Source: a bacterium
GTDB taxonomy: Bacteria > Planctomycetota > SZUA-567
DNA: 64,000 nucleotides
Direction of reading: 5' to 3'
NCBI GenBank assembly: GCA_003245715.1
Contig: QKCJ01000024.1
Location: 1-64,000, forward strand
Shown here: in pieces, positions 8,231 to 15,693 of the stretch
How positions within the stretch are numbered: the first letter of the stretch is position 1
Layout of the letters: each line of letters starts with the position of its first letter
Notes under the pieces: generated by a model
Seen by the model: only the letters and a program-made list of their open reading frames with translations
The model's database searches: none
Told to the model about the DNA's origin: nothing
Program-made: the position numbers and the translations under genes

Positions 8231-9124
8231 TTACTGTGCTGCGGTTTCCGGTACGGCTTCCACATCGACAGGCTGAGTGTCAGCTGCAGGCTGTTCTTTC
8301 TTCTGGAAAACCGGACTGTTACAGAAGGCGTTCCAGAAGATCCCGAAGTCAGCCTGACCTTCTCCCATGCAGATTTCAGACGGAAGACTGTAGCGGTTCT
8401 TGGCGTTGTAGCTTGGGCCTTTGTTGGTGTAAAGCATACGGCGGCCAAGTCCTGTCACGCGGGTAACTTCTTTACCGAAGCCTTCCTTGTCTTTGTTGAT
8501 ATATTCCTCATATCTGGCAAACATCAGAATATCGGCCCACTCGCAAAGTTCCTCACCGATCCCGACGCCTTTGCTGTTGGTGTGAAGCTTTGGCGTAAAG
8601 CAGTCGTATGTTTTTTCCGGCGTCTCAATCTTCTGGATTGCAGCGTGAGCCATGAGGACAACCATCATGCGGCGTTTGCTGATAAGGTCGTCAAAAATTT
8701 CAATGAAGTCCTGCCAGAGTCCACGGGCATAACCATAGCCTTTGCCGTAATCAATGTTGGAAAGATCCTTGCATCCGAAGTGAAGGCAAGCTTCATTCCA
8801 GATCAATTTTTCCAGCCAGTCAAGCGTATCAACGCCGAGCATGGTAAACTCATGCTTGTCATTCAGAAGGGCCTTGAGATATCCCATTGCTTCCTGCATG
8901 GTTTTACAGACCGGAGTCTTTGCACATTGGAGTTGTTTTGCTCCATCTTCAGTCAGCATAAGGATAGGGTTATGACCATACCTAGCTGCGGACGCAAGCC
9001 ATGAAGACTTACCAATGCCGTGAACTCCATACACAAATGCTTTTGGTGGCGACTTCTCAACATCATAGACAACATTGTCTAACATGCTGAGTGTACCCTG
9101 TTGCTCAAACGTTCCATTTCCCAT
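8231..9124 (-). CDS. Sak4-like RecA-fold phage ATPase
   Basis: A 297-aa protein from the chosen start. Walker A GVHGIGKS is near residue 32, and a Walker B-like strand, TMLGVDTLDWLE, follows. These proteins are single-strand annealing recombinases or accessory ATPases found beside DUF669 and RusA genes. I chose the ATG at 9124 because AAAGGAAACTATT lies just upstream. An in-frame start at 9208 would add 28 residues, but has only a weak binding site and is not needed for the fold. The C-terminal 25 residues are Pro, Glu and Ala rich. Confidence 0.75.
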   Translation of the reverse strand: MGNGTFEQQGTLSMLDNVVYDVEKSPPKAFVYGVHGIGKSSWLASAARYGHNPILMLTEDGAKQLQCAKTPVCKTMQEAMGYLKALLNDKHEFTMLGVDTLDWLEKLIWNEACLHFGCKDLSNIDYGKGYGYARGLWQDFIEIFDDLISKRRMMVVLMAHAAIQKIETPEKTYDCFTPKLHTNSKGVGIGEELCEWADILMFARYEEYINKDKEGFGKEVTRVTGLGRRMLYTNKGPSYNAKNRYSLPSEICMGEGQADFGIFWNAFCNSPVFQKKEQPAADTQPVDVEAVPETAAQ

Positions 9125-9209
9125 AATAGTTTCCTTTCTCTGTTTCCATCTTGCTGAGCCATGAAGGACATACCCTCTACGCTCAAAATCATCAAATGCA
9201 TCGCCCATT

Positions 9210-9566
9210 AAAGTATTCCTAAATAAAAATCAGGCTTGTACGGCTGTCTGGATTTGAACCAGATTTGATTGCTTGCCGTTGGTCTTTTCGGCTTCGATAT
9301 GGTTTCAACCAGCTCAGGGGAAGGCTGTCCACCGCATATTTTCCCGCAATCAGGAAGTGTACATAAGTACCCGTATACACTATTCAGCAACCTTGCGTGT
9401 TCCCACCACGCCGCAACCGCACTTACCTGAAAACAAATTGAAAATATCCCGGCGTTGCTGGTCTTTGCTATATGCAATTAGAGAAGGTACAAGACTATCA
9501 AATCAGGTTGATTTAATTTCTTTGGTTTTTGCCATGCCCACTGCGGGCCGCCGGGATGATATTTTG
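9210..9566. other. Intergenic region inside the early operon, no convincing gene
   Basis: A gap between Gp157 and the Sak4-like ATPase. Both strands have open frames of 89-108 codons here, but each needs a TTG start, lacks a ribosome binding site and matches nothing known. A tRNA T-arm-like hairpin (TCTGG, loop TTCAAAT, CCAGA on the minus strand) lies at about 9247-9263 but has no matching acceptor or anticodon arm. The region may hold a promoter that restarts transcription after the terminator upstream, or the remains of a lost gene. Confidence 0.45.
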
Positions 9567-9609
9567 AAAAAGGTGGGCTTTAATTTTAAAGACTTTTGAG
9601 AAGCCCACC
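9567..9609 (-). terminator. Intrinsic terminator after the Gp157 gene
   Basis: Read on the minus strand, a 9-bp stem (GGTGGGCTT with AAGCCCACC) and a 20-base loop is followed directly by TTTTT. It follows the Gp157 stop and would separate the regulatory early genes from the recombination and replication genes, possibly as an antitermination or attenuation point. Confidence 0.7.
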
Positions 9610-9685
9610 GAAACTTGTCTGGGTCATTTTTATTTTGTTGATCAGCTGATTTTAAAAAATGACAAAAGACTCATTCAGCTTAAAC

Positions 9686-10204
9686 CTATTTAACCCGGAA
9701 GCTTGTTCCACGTTCTTTAAGAATGCAGCCAGGTACTGTCTGACCAGCAACCAAAGCTTCGCGGATCGCTTCATTGTTACAGACAATAAGTGTCTTCTGG
9801 AATTCCGTCGGAAGTTCTTCCGGTTCGCAATTGATTTCCAACGGCTGAAGTCCACCATTTTTGGCAACACTCAAGCGGAAGCGATTCGTTTCCAATTTCT
9901 TGATACCACGACGGTCGAAGATAAACTTCAAGTGTTCTTTCAGACGCTTGGCATTATTCTCGTCCACGGTGGCCAGGCTGCTCATGCGCTTGGCTTCATT
10001 CTTGCGAAGCTCTGCCCGGCCTAGCCATTCCTGAATAAGCGCACCGGCATTATCCATCTTGGTATCGAAGGCTTCCGTGTTTTCTTCTGCCCACTGGCAA
10101 ATGATTTCCTGTACTGCCGGATCATCAAAGTCAAGGCCTTCATCGGCCAGAAGCTGGTCGAGCGCTTCCATATCCTCGGTGATCTGTAAACTCGTTTTTG
10201 ACAT
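9686..10204 (-). CDS. Gp157-family phage protein
   Basis: A 172-aa protein. Its helical, charged middle (ALIQEWLGRAELRKNEAKR, then RLKEHLKFIFDRRG) followed by KKLETNRFRLSVAKNGG, and the C-terminal PEELPTEFQ and PGCILKERGTSFRVK, are the pattern of the Siphovirus Gp157 family. These proteins are common in temperate phage early regions; a role in host resistance or regulation has been proposed, but the biochemical function is unknown. AGGAGAAAGA precedes the ATG. Its first 64 bases are overlapped out of frame by the end of a small membrane-protein gene. A terminator follows. Confidence 0.8.
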   Translation of the reverse strand: MSKTSLQITEDMEALDQLLADEGLDFDDPAVQEIICQWAEENTEAFDTKMDNAGALIQEWLGRAELRKNEAKRMSSLATVDENNAKRLKEHLKFIFDRRGIKKLETNRFRLSVAKNGGLQPLEINCEPEELPTEFQKTLIVCNNEAIREALVAGQTVPGCILKERGTSFRVK

Positions 10205-10328
10205 CGTTCTTTCTCCTGTTTAGATTTTCGTGTGTACCGCCCAAAATACATAAAATACAAGCTGCTATTACAAATATGATTAAGACCTTGCGCATGTCTG
10301 GTTGTTCGTTTTCATACATTGGATTCAC
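10140..10328 (-). CDS. Small single-span membrane protein overlapping the Gp157 gene
   Basis: A 62-aa frame with one hydrophobic segment, VLIIFVIAACILCILGG, at about residues 15-31 and a basic, polar C-terminus. Its ATG overlaps the stop of the upstream helix-turn-helix gene (ATGA-type coupling), a sign of real translation. The last 21 codons run out of frame through the start of the Gp157 gene. Function unknown; small phage membrane proteins often act in superinfection exclusion, which is only a guess here. Confidence 0.5.
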   Translation of the reverse strand: MNPMYENEQPDMRKVLIIFVIAACILCILGGTHENLNRRKNDVKNEFTDHRGYGSARPASGR

Positions 10329-10531
10329 CCTGAAATTGATTTACGTTCGTCGTAATTCTTGATTCCCGCCCTAAGAATTTTCTTCCAGTTAAAGCTGCGT
10401 TTGCTGCCGATTTCAAAGACACTACCTACAGGAAAGATGCAGTTCACCGCATAGCGATGTATGGTTGAAACACTTAGTCCTGTAATTTTTGATAACTTTT
10501 TTGCATTACAAAATTCAACTTCATCATTCAT
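10325..10531 (-). CDS. Small helix-turn-helix DNA-binding protein
   Basis: A 68-aa protein consisting of one helix-turn-helix: AKKLSKITGLSVSTIHRYA at about residues 10-28, with a following wing-like SVFEIGSKRSFNW. This resembles MerR-like or excisionase-type domains. Position next to another small DNA-binding protein and near the antirepressor suggests a Cro, excisionase or early-regulator role. Its stop overlaps the next gene's start. It starts three bases after the stop of the upstream helix-turn-helix gene. Confidence 0.65.
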   Translation of the reverse strand: MNDEVEFCNAKKLSKITGLSVSTIHRYAVNCIFPVGSVFEIGSKRSFNWKKILRAGIKNYDERKSISG

Positions 10532-10534
10532 AAT

Positions 10535-10786
10535 CTATATTCCTTTAAATCCAATAACAGTTTTCTTCGCTTCCCAAATTTCAAGCGCTTCGTTTGGCTC
10601 TAATGTTCCTATTATCACTGACGATATGATTTTTAAATGCTCTATGTGATAGCGAGGACCATATGAAAACTCTGTCATAATAGGCTGAAATATTTCGTGC
10701 TTCTTTTTCAACCGGTAAAAGCTTGCTATTGGTAAGCCCAAATACTCAGCAGCTTTTTTGCAGTTATACAAGAGTTTGGTTTCCAT
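10535..10786 (-). CDS. Small helix-turn-helix protein (excisionase-like)
   Basis: An 83-aa protein from the internal start METKLL, chosen because CGGAG lies eight bases upstream; an upstream in-frame start at 10843 would add 19 residues with no binding site. Residues 6-30, including CKKAAEYLGLPIASFYRLKK, form a helix-turn-helix typical of excisionase or AlpA-like proteins. The leader contains a nested hairpin just before the ribosome binding site, so translation may be controlled. A role in excision or early transcription is inferred from position. Confidence 0.6.
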   Translation of the reverse strand: METKLLYNCKKAAEYLGLPIASFYRLKKKHEIFQPIMTEFSYGPRYHIEHLKIISSVIIGTLEPNEALEIWEAKKTVIGFKGI

Positions 10787-10810
10787 TTCTCGCTCCGAAA
10801 AGTTAATATT

Positions 10811-10853
10811 CACCCTTCCACTGAATACAGTGGTTTTCTTCAATGAAAGGGTG
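10811..10853 (-). promoter_or_regulatory. Nested hairpin in the leader of the HTH gene
   Basis: An outer inverted repeat (CACCCTT with AAGGGTG) encloses an inner one (CCACTG, AATA, CAGTGG). On the minus-strand transcript it sits about 25 bases before the start codon of the helix-turn-helix gene, with no T-run, so it is more likely a protein-binding site or mRNA structure than a terminator. Confidence 0.45.
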
Positions 10854-10908
10854 CCTTCTGATTTGCCTTACTCTCTGGCTCTGAAGGAAGGGGAATAAAT
10901 GTTAGGTG

Positions 10909-11772
10909 TTATCCGTTGTGCGCCCGACGCATTAAGCGAACAGCTTTTGGTGAAAACAAGAAATCGCCTTCGCCTGTTTTTCGAACCAGGTCTTTTGAAA
11001 TTGCTTTATGAGTTAATGAGCCACCATCATGTAATAGCCTAGCAGCACCAGCAAGACGCCATACATCATTCACCGGGCCACATAGAGCTACGGCAACTTG
11101 CTCGATATTCAACCATGTGGTGATTGGTTGATTTTTAAAAGATGAAGTATCATGGGGTAATAGTTTTTGCGATTCACCAATAGCGTTAAGCTGATCCTTA
11201 ATATCAAATGCCTCCATACGAGCATTAATTGCTGCTATGGCTGTATTATCAAGATCGATTGCCATTTTTTTTAGTGTTGACTCAATTCGGTCAAGTCTAT
11301 CATAAAGCGGCTTTATCGCTTCAGACATTACCGCCATCACCACATTTGAGACTTCTTTTTGCATTGCAGAAGCAAGCTGCTTTGTTTTGTTTTCAAAATC
11401 AATGAAGTATTGACGAACACGACGGCCAGCATCATTACGTTCCATCATGGCAATGTGTTTGGCAGCATCAATTGAAAGAGCGTACTCCATGCGATTGTGT
11501 CCGCCTTGAGGTTTTCCCCCATTTTTGGGAAAACCCCCACTCTGTGTTTTGCCGCTCAAATTTGAGCAGCAAACAAAATCCTGATTTTCAAGCAGTTGTG
11601 CTTCAGCAAGCCTTCGCTTAATCCAGTCCTTGAACTGTGTCTTTACTTTTAACTGTTCATGAAGCTCACGGGCATCAACACCGTTTTGCTGTTCACCGTT
11701 GAAAGGAACGAGGTTGAATGTAACGTTTCCAGAATTGACATTTTTTGAGATTTCCATTACAATACCGCCCAT
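10909..11772 (-). CDS. AntA/AntB-type phage antirepressor
   Basis: A 287-aa protein. Residues 25-110 follow the AntA pattern: GVDARELHEQLKVKTQFKDW then LLENQDF, and later EYALSIDAAKHIAMMER. A helical linker is followed by a C-terminal domain with PVNDVWRLAGAA and FLFSPKAVRLMRRA. Antirepressors of this type bind the CI-like repressor and favour lytic growth. It is the first gene of the early operon, divergent from the repressor. Two starts are possible (Met1 and Met6); neither has a clear binding site. A strong hairpin lies 12 bases upstream of the first, suggesting control of its expression. Confidence 0.8.
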   Translation of the reverse strand: MGGIVMEISKNVNSGNVTFNLVPFNGEQQNGVDARELHEQLKVKTQFKDWIKRRLAEAQLLENQDFVCCSNLSGKTQSGGFPKNGGKPQGGHNRMEYALSIDAAKHIAMMERNDAGRRVRQYFIDFENKTKQLASAMQKEVSNVVMAVMSEAIKPLYDRLDRIESTLKKMAIDLDNTAIAAINARMEAFDIKDQLNAIGESQKLLPHDTSSFKNQPITTWLNIEQVAVALCGPVNDVWRLAGAARLLHDGGSLTHKAISKDLVRKTGEGDFLFSPKAVRLMRRAHNG

Positions 11773-11783
11773 AGTCTAAAAAT

Positions 11784-11823
11784 GAACCCCCAGTCCAAGC
11801 CTCGACTCTCGGAAAGGGGGTTC
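11784..11823 (-). promoter_or_regulatory. Hairpin/attenuator in the antirepressor leader
   Basis: An 8-bp stem (GAACCCCC with GGGGGTTC) with a 24-base loop. On the minus strand it is followed by ATTTTTAG and then the antirepressor start, so it could terminate or attenuate the early transcript, or hide the start region. Phage antirepressor genes are often controlled at this level. Confidence 0.5.
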
Positions 11824-12066
11824 TTATGGTAAATCCGTTTGGTCGAGGTACAGAAATTTAATTTTTTGGTTGCTGCATAGAAAAACGCTAATTAACTTCT
11901 TCAGCGTGAACGTAGAAACTAATTACCGTTCTTCTGATTTTTTAAATCCCGTTTTTGTTGCCATTGGATGGTACAGGGGCTTGCAACAACCTGCGTTTTT
12001 TGTTTTTCCGTTTCCGGGGGCCGGCAGGTTTTTCTTCCTGCCTTCCATCGATCATGAAAAAAAATT

Positions 12067-12174
12067 CAGAACGTTTGGGATTTTTATTTAAGTTCTGGTT
12101 TCCCTCATGTCGATGAAGCCGAGTATAGCGTTCTAAAATATAGAACGCAAGGACTAAATACTAAATTTTAGAAC
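12067..12174. promoter_or_regulatory. Repressor operator array between divergent early and repressor genes
   Basis: The divergent region holds five AGAAC or GTTCT half-sites. The clearest is a perfect inverted repeat at 12128-12148 with 7-base arms GCGTTCT and AGAACGC separated by 7 bases. A second pair (CAGAAC at 12067, GTTCTG at 12092) and a half-site (TTTTAGAAC, ending 12174) flank it. These are the expected sites for the S24 repressor, which begins 15 bases after the last one. The rest of the 417-bp gap holds the antirepressor leader hairpin and no gene I can support. Confidence 0.6.
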
Positions 12175-12189
12175 ATAAAGGATGCCAGC

Positions 12190-13269
12190 ATGGCTAAGTA
12201 CTCTGCTCCCAATGGTTTAATAGAAAGATTTTTTTCACTATTCCCTGATACTACCTATGATAAACTTTCCGAAATTTTCGAACTGAGTAAGAGTGTAATT
12301 GCTGGATGGAAAAAAGGAGTGAGTGTTCCCAAGCTATCCGAATTAGAAAAAACCTGCCAGATATGTAAAGTTGATTGGGAATGGTTGCTTACAGGAAGGA
12401 CCTTTGATACAACATCAATAACTTATGCTTTTTTCCCTTTATTCAAAAAAGTTATTCACGAAAACATCTACAGTGAAGCTCGGCATCTAAGTGGCTATGC
12501 TATACATGCTGATCCAGAAAAAGGTCTTAACTCTATTGTTTATGCTGTTGCAGCTTTGCTTAGAGCTTCAACGGTAGAAAATGCCCCCGACCCCATGGCA
12601 AAAATCAGAGGTAGAGATCAATGGCCAGACGAATATGAATACATAGACTTTTGCAGCTACACAGAAGTTCCAAAAGTTTTTTTAAAAAACGTAAAATCTA
12701 CAATTAGCAAAATGCGCAAAAGTGCAATAAAACAGGAAGAGCTTAAAATTGCGCTTTCCAATTCTGAAAATTTGAGTAACACCACAAGCCTTTTTCCTTG
12801 TGAATCGCAGCCCTTTGAGCTTCCAGTTATCGGCATGGCAGCCGCTGACAATAGCGAATACAGTAAGGCTGAATTGTTTGCTGATGAATATAATCTTGAG
12901 ACAGTACAGGTTGTTAAAGAGCATGATAGGCTGATTCAGATCCGTGGTAACAGCATGGAACCGGTTGTTCTTGACGGCCAGTATGTGATTATCGGTGACG
13001 AGATCGGAAAAACGGAGCATATTCGCAAGAAAGGCTGGATCGGAGTTGTGCAATTTGATTGCGAGAATGCGGACCTACCGGAGGAATACGCATGTAACGG
13101 CATTTGCACGCTCTGTAAGCGCGTCTACCCAATAAATGGCACTCAGCTACTCCTGACAAGCATAAACAGCGCAGAATGCCCTCCTATCACGGTTAGTCGG
13201 GCTAACGTGATGCACCTCTGGCCAGTTAAGGGCGTATTGTTTGCAGGGAACGGCTATATACCGCATTAA
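12190..13269 (+). CDS. CI-like phage repressor, HTH + S24 peptidase domain
   Basis: A 359-aa protein. An N-terminal helix-turn-helix spans about residues 22-55 (YDKLSEIFELSKSVIAGW). A long middle region (75-205) is unlike typical CI and is unassigned. The C-terminal S24 domain starts near 208; Ser255 in GNSMEP and a Lys at about 310 in CKRVYP form the likely catalytic dyad, and GMAAAD at about 215-220 is the probable self-cleavage site. It keeps the element silent and would be cut after RecA activation or bound by the antirepressor. AAAGGA precedes the start. Autoregulation through the AGAAC sites is likely. Confidence 0.85.
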   Translation: MAKYSAPNGLIERFFSLFPDTTYDKLSEIFELSKSVIAGWKKGVSVPKLSELEKTCQICKVDWEWLLTGRTFDTTSITYAFFPLFKKVIHENIYSEARHLSGYAIHADPEKGLNSIVYAVAALLRASTVENAPDPMAKIRGRDQWPDEYEYIDFCSYTEVPKVFLKNVKSTISKMRKSAIKQEELKIALSNSENLSNTTSLFPCESQPFELPVIGMAAADNSEYSKAELFADEYNLETVQVVKEHDRLIQIRGNSMEPVVLDGQYVIIGDEIGKTEHIRKKGWIGVVQFDCENADLPEEYACNGICTLCKRVYPINGTQLLLTSINSAECPPITVSRANVMHLWPVKGVLFAGNGYIPH

Positions 13270-13294
13270 GTAGAAAAAAACGAAAGGAAAGAGA

Positions 13295-13546
13295 ATGTCA
13301 ATTGAGTCAAGAGCAAAAGAAGAAGTAGAAAAGGGCGCACCGCCAGAAATGTTTGAAAAAGATGGCAATCATTTTCTTATCGGTGCTGTTGTATGGTTTG
13401 TTATTGCAATAATTGCTACTGCATCTTCTGGACAAATTGCAGTTTTGGGTGTTCTTGGAGCCATTGGGATTATCTGCCTAATCGTTGGAGGGCGAAATAA
13501 GCTTATTGCAGAAAAAATGAGATCATATTACAACAAAAAGCGATAA
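13295..13546 (+). CDS. Small two-span membrane protein
   Basis: An 83-aa protein with two hydrophobic segments, about residues 27-43 (FLIGAVVWFVIAIIATA) and 46-66 (GQIAVLGVLGAIGIICLIVGG), a charged N-terminus and a basic tail. CGAAAGGAAAGAGA precedes the ATG. It follows the repressor by 25 bases on the same strand, so it is probably expressed in the lysogen, where such proteins often act in superinfection immunity. That role is inferred. It converges with the integrase gene with only three bases between the stops. Confidence 0.6.
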   Translation: MSIESRAKEEVEKGAPPEMFEKDGNHFLIGAVVWFVIAIIATASSGQIAVLGVLGAIGIICLIVGGRNKLIAEKMRSYYNKKR

Positions 13547-13549
13547 GCA

Positions 13550-14602
13550 CTATAACAAGTCGATATCTTTGTCTTTTTTGTCTTTAGGTATGAATCTAGC
13601 ATAATACCGCTTACAGACGTCAATTGAATGTCCGGCCCACATTGCGATTTTATCCAGTGAGACGCCGGACTGCACTAAAAGACTACAGAAGGTATGGCGA
13701 AATGGGTTCCAGCCAATGCAGTCAGGATCAATCTCTTTGCAATGAGTTCGCAGTGTCTTAACCAAAGCCCTCTGACTGCCCTTATACGAGCCTGAACTAA
13801 ACACAAGCCCCTTACCCCTTGGGATTGCCGCCAAACGCTCTAAGAGGGGCTTTGCAAGCGGAATTGTGCGTACGTTTCCCTTCTTGGACTGAGCAACAAC
13901 TGTCTCTGATTCAAAATTGATATCTTCCCAGCGTAAACCAAAGACTTCGCCACACCGCATTCCGGTATAAACAGCCACCCAGACAGCAAGGCCGTATTTG
14001 TATTTCCCAGCAACCTCAAGCACCTTCTCCCGTTCATCCCTGGTCAGGTAATGAATTTCTTTGTTCACTTTCACCGCACGAGTCTTTTTGATATCTTTGA
14101 ATGGGTTGTTAGGCCAGTAATGAGTTTGGCAGGCCCACTTGTAAAATTTCTTCAGGCACATGAGCTTTTTATTTCTGGTTTCTACTGACTGCTTTAAACC
14201 AATTTCAGAGATATATTTCTGGGCTGTGATATCGGAAACCTCGGAGAGATCACCAAATTGCTTTTCAAAACCCCGTAAATATGCTTCTGAAGTTTTCAGC
14301 CAGCCATGGGTAACATCACCGGCAATCACTTTTAAGTAAACATCAATAATGCTTTGCCCTGGCTTCAACGAAACTGATTTGGTTTTGATGTATCGCTGTA
14401 CTGCAGGTTTAGTCAACAACTCTGGCGGCCATGGCGCGGCTTCCACAAGAGCGAGCTTGACTTGAGCTGCGCATAATTGAGCTTCCGGGAGAGAATCACA
14501 GACAATGGCATACTGCACACGATCCTTACGCCAAACGACACGGCGCTTGGTGCCTTTGTGCGTCAGGATCTTAACTGATGAAGTTTTCGCTTTAGTTCTC
14601 AT
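13550..14602 (-). CDS. int: Tyrosine recombinase (integrase)
   Basis: A 350-aa phage-type integrase. Core-binding domain is at about 75-165 and the catalytic domain at about 185-340. Visible active-site residues: Arg216 in TGMRCGEV, Lys240 or 241, Arg302-His303 in FRHTF, His325 in AGHS, and the nucleophile Tyr in YYAR (333 or 334). The first His of the usual HxxR box is replaced by Asn299. It catalyses site-specific integration and excision. The start is 126 bp from the 3' end of a tRNA-Leu, the usual place for the attachment site. Confidence 0.93.
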   Translation of the reverse strand: MRTKAKTSSVKILTHKGTKRRVVWRKDRVQYAIVCDSLPEAQLCAAQVKLALVEAAPWPPELLTKPAVQRYIKTKSVSLKPGQSIIDVYLKVIAGDVTHGWLKTSEAYLRGFEKQFGDLSEVSDITAQKYISEIGLKQSVETRNKKLMCLKKFYKWACQTHYWPNNPFKDIKKTRAVKVNKEIHYLTRDEREKVLEVAGKYKYGLAVWVAVYTGMRCGEVFGLRWEDINFESETVVAQSKKGNVRTIPLAKPLLERLAAIPRGKGLVFSSGSYKGSQRALVKTLRTHCKEIDPDCIGWNPFRHTFCSLLVQSGVSLDKIAMWAGHSIDVCKRYYARFIPKDKKDKDIDLL

Positions 14603-14680
14603 ATCTTCTCATGGATTATCTATTTGTGTTCATAACGTGTGTTCACACAGTATAAAACATGAGATTTAAGCTGTCAAATG

Positions 14681-14722
14681 CAAAAAGAAAAACGCCTACA
14701 AGTCGTTGACCTGTAGGCGTTT
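14681..14722 (-). terminator. Intrinsic terminator of tRNA-Leu
   Basis: A perfect 11-bp stem (AAACGCCTACA with TGTAGGCGTTT) with an 11-base loop lies seven bases past the tRNA 3' end and, on the minus strand, is followed by TTTTTCTTTTT. It lies on the element side of the tRNA, so after integration the element may supply or replace the tRNA's terminator. Confidence 0.8.
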
Positions 14723-14728
14723 AATATT

Positions 14729-14814
14729 TGGTGCGGAAGAGAGGATTTGAACCTCCACGATATTGCTATCACTAGCTCCTGAAGCTAGCGCGTCTGCCGT
14801 TCCGCCACTTCCGC
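14729..14814 (-). tRNA. tRNA-Leu (anticodon CAG)
   Basis: An 86-nt cloverleaf read on the minus strand: acceptor GCGGAAG pairs with CTTCCGC, the anticodon arm is CTAGC-TTCAGGA-GCTAG with anticodon CAG, there is a long variable arm, a T-arm GGAGG-TTCAAAT-CCTCT, and an encoded CCA. Its 3' end faces the integrase and is the likely attachment site of the element. Confidence 0.97.
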
Positions 14815-14901
14815 GTGGTTTTTCAGCGCTAAAAAAGTATATTTCTGGCCGTTTTTAAGTCAAGGGATAATTATAGAATTATTCTAACATAAATTAAATT
14901 C

Positions 14902-15543
14902 TTACCAAACCAAATCAGAAGCTGACTTGACAACCAATGCAAACCGATCACTCATCGCTGCTAGAATTGCAGCCTTGAGTACTTTTGCCTCAATCACACC
15001 GCCCCCAACTCCCGGCAAATCACGTGTCGCTGTAAACTCCTCAACAATGGTACAATTATAACCAGACTCAGTAGCAGCACGAACTGTCGAACTAACACAC
15101 ATATGCGTCATATAACCGCATACCAGCAGGTTCGTTCGCCCCAAATTATCCAAATGTTCTCGAAGTGTCGTGCCCGTAAAAGATGACGGAAAACTCTTTA
15201 CAACGACTTCCTCATTCACTAACGGGGCAAGCTCATCAATAATCTCGGCTGTTTTGCTTCCAGTTGCAAAAACCTCTGACGATGCAAGTGCATGGTGTAC
15301 AATGTGGATGATAGGCACCCCCTTCTCACGGGCTGTTTCAATAAATTTCGCCAGCGCCAAAACAGAACTATCGATACCGTCCAATGGCAGGCGGCCAACA
15401 GTATATTCCTTTTGAGCATCCACAATAAGTATTACACTCTCTGAAAGCGGTGCCGGGGTTTTAGGCAGTCCGGCAATCTGCCTTAAAGTTTCAACCATTT
15501 TTCTATCTTTCGTAAGCCCAAAAAAAACATTTATACATGACAC
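14902..15543 (-). CDS. Isochorismatase-family cysteine hydrolase
   Basis: A 213-aa alpha/beta hydrolase of the isochorismatase superfamily, whose members cleave amides or vinyl ethers (nicotinamidase, isochorismatase and others). The triad is visible: Asp42 in VDAQKEY, Lys116 in VVVKSF, Cys149 in THMCVSS, with the usual cis-peptide before the Cys region. The substrate cannot be told from sequence. Start is GTG, chosen because GGAGG lies seven bases upstream. The gene stands alone beyond the tRNA, outside the element, with no operon partner. Confidence 0.85.
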   Translation of the reverse strand: MSCINVFFGLTKDRKMVETLRQIAGLPKTPAPLSESVILIVDAQKEYTVGRLPLDGIDSSVLALAKFIETAREKGVPIIHIVHHALASSEVFATGSKTAEIIDELAPLVNEEVVVKSFPSSFTGTTLREHLDNLGRTNLLVCGYMTHMCVSSTVRAATESGYNCTIVEEFTATRDLPGVGGGVIEAKVLKAAILAAMSDRFALVVKSASDLVW

Positions 15544-15693
15544 TTATAAACCTCCATAATTTGAAGTATAGTACAAATTACTGCCACAAGGGCAAATAAA
15601 TAATGAGCATTGCCTGATTGACCTCAATTTTGTATAATCAACTTTGATCGAGCAGTAACCAGAAAAGTTAACCACAATTATGGTAAATAAGGG

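Noticed and set aside
9228-9315. tRNA-like T-arm on the minus strand (TCTGG-TTCAAAT-CCAGA)
   Set aside because: The 3' acceptor CAGCCGT has no partner ACGGCTG upstream, and no anticodon arm folds. It is not a functional tRNA.
9273-9599. 108-codon plus-strand frame in the early-operon gap
   Set aside because: It needs a TTG start, lacks a ribosome binding site, and has no recognisable domain. It crosses the terminator.
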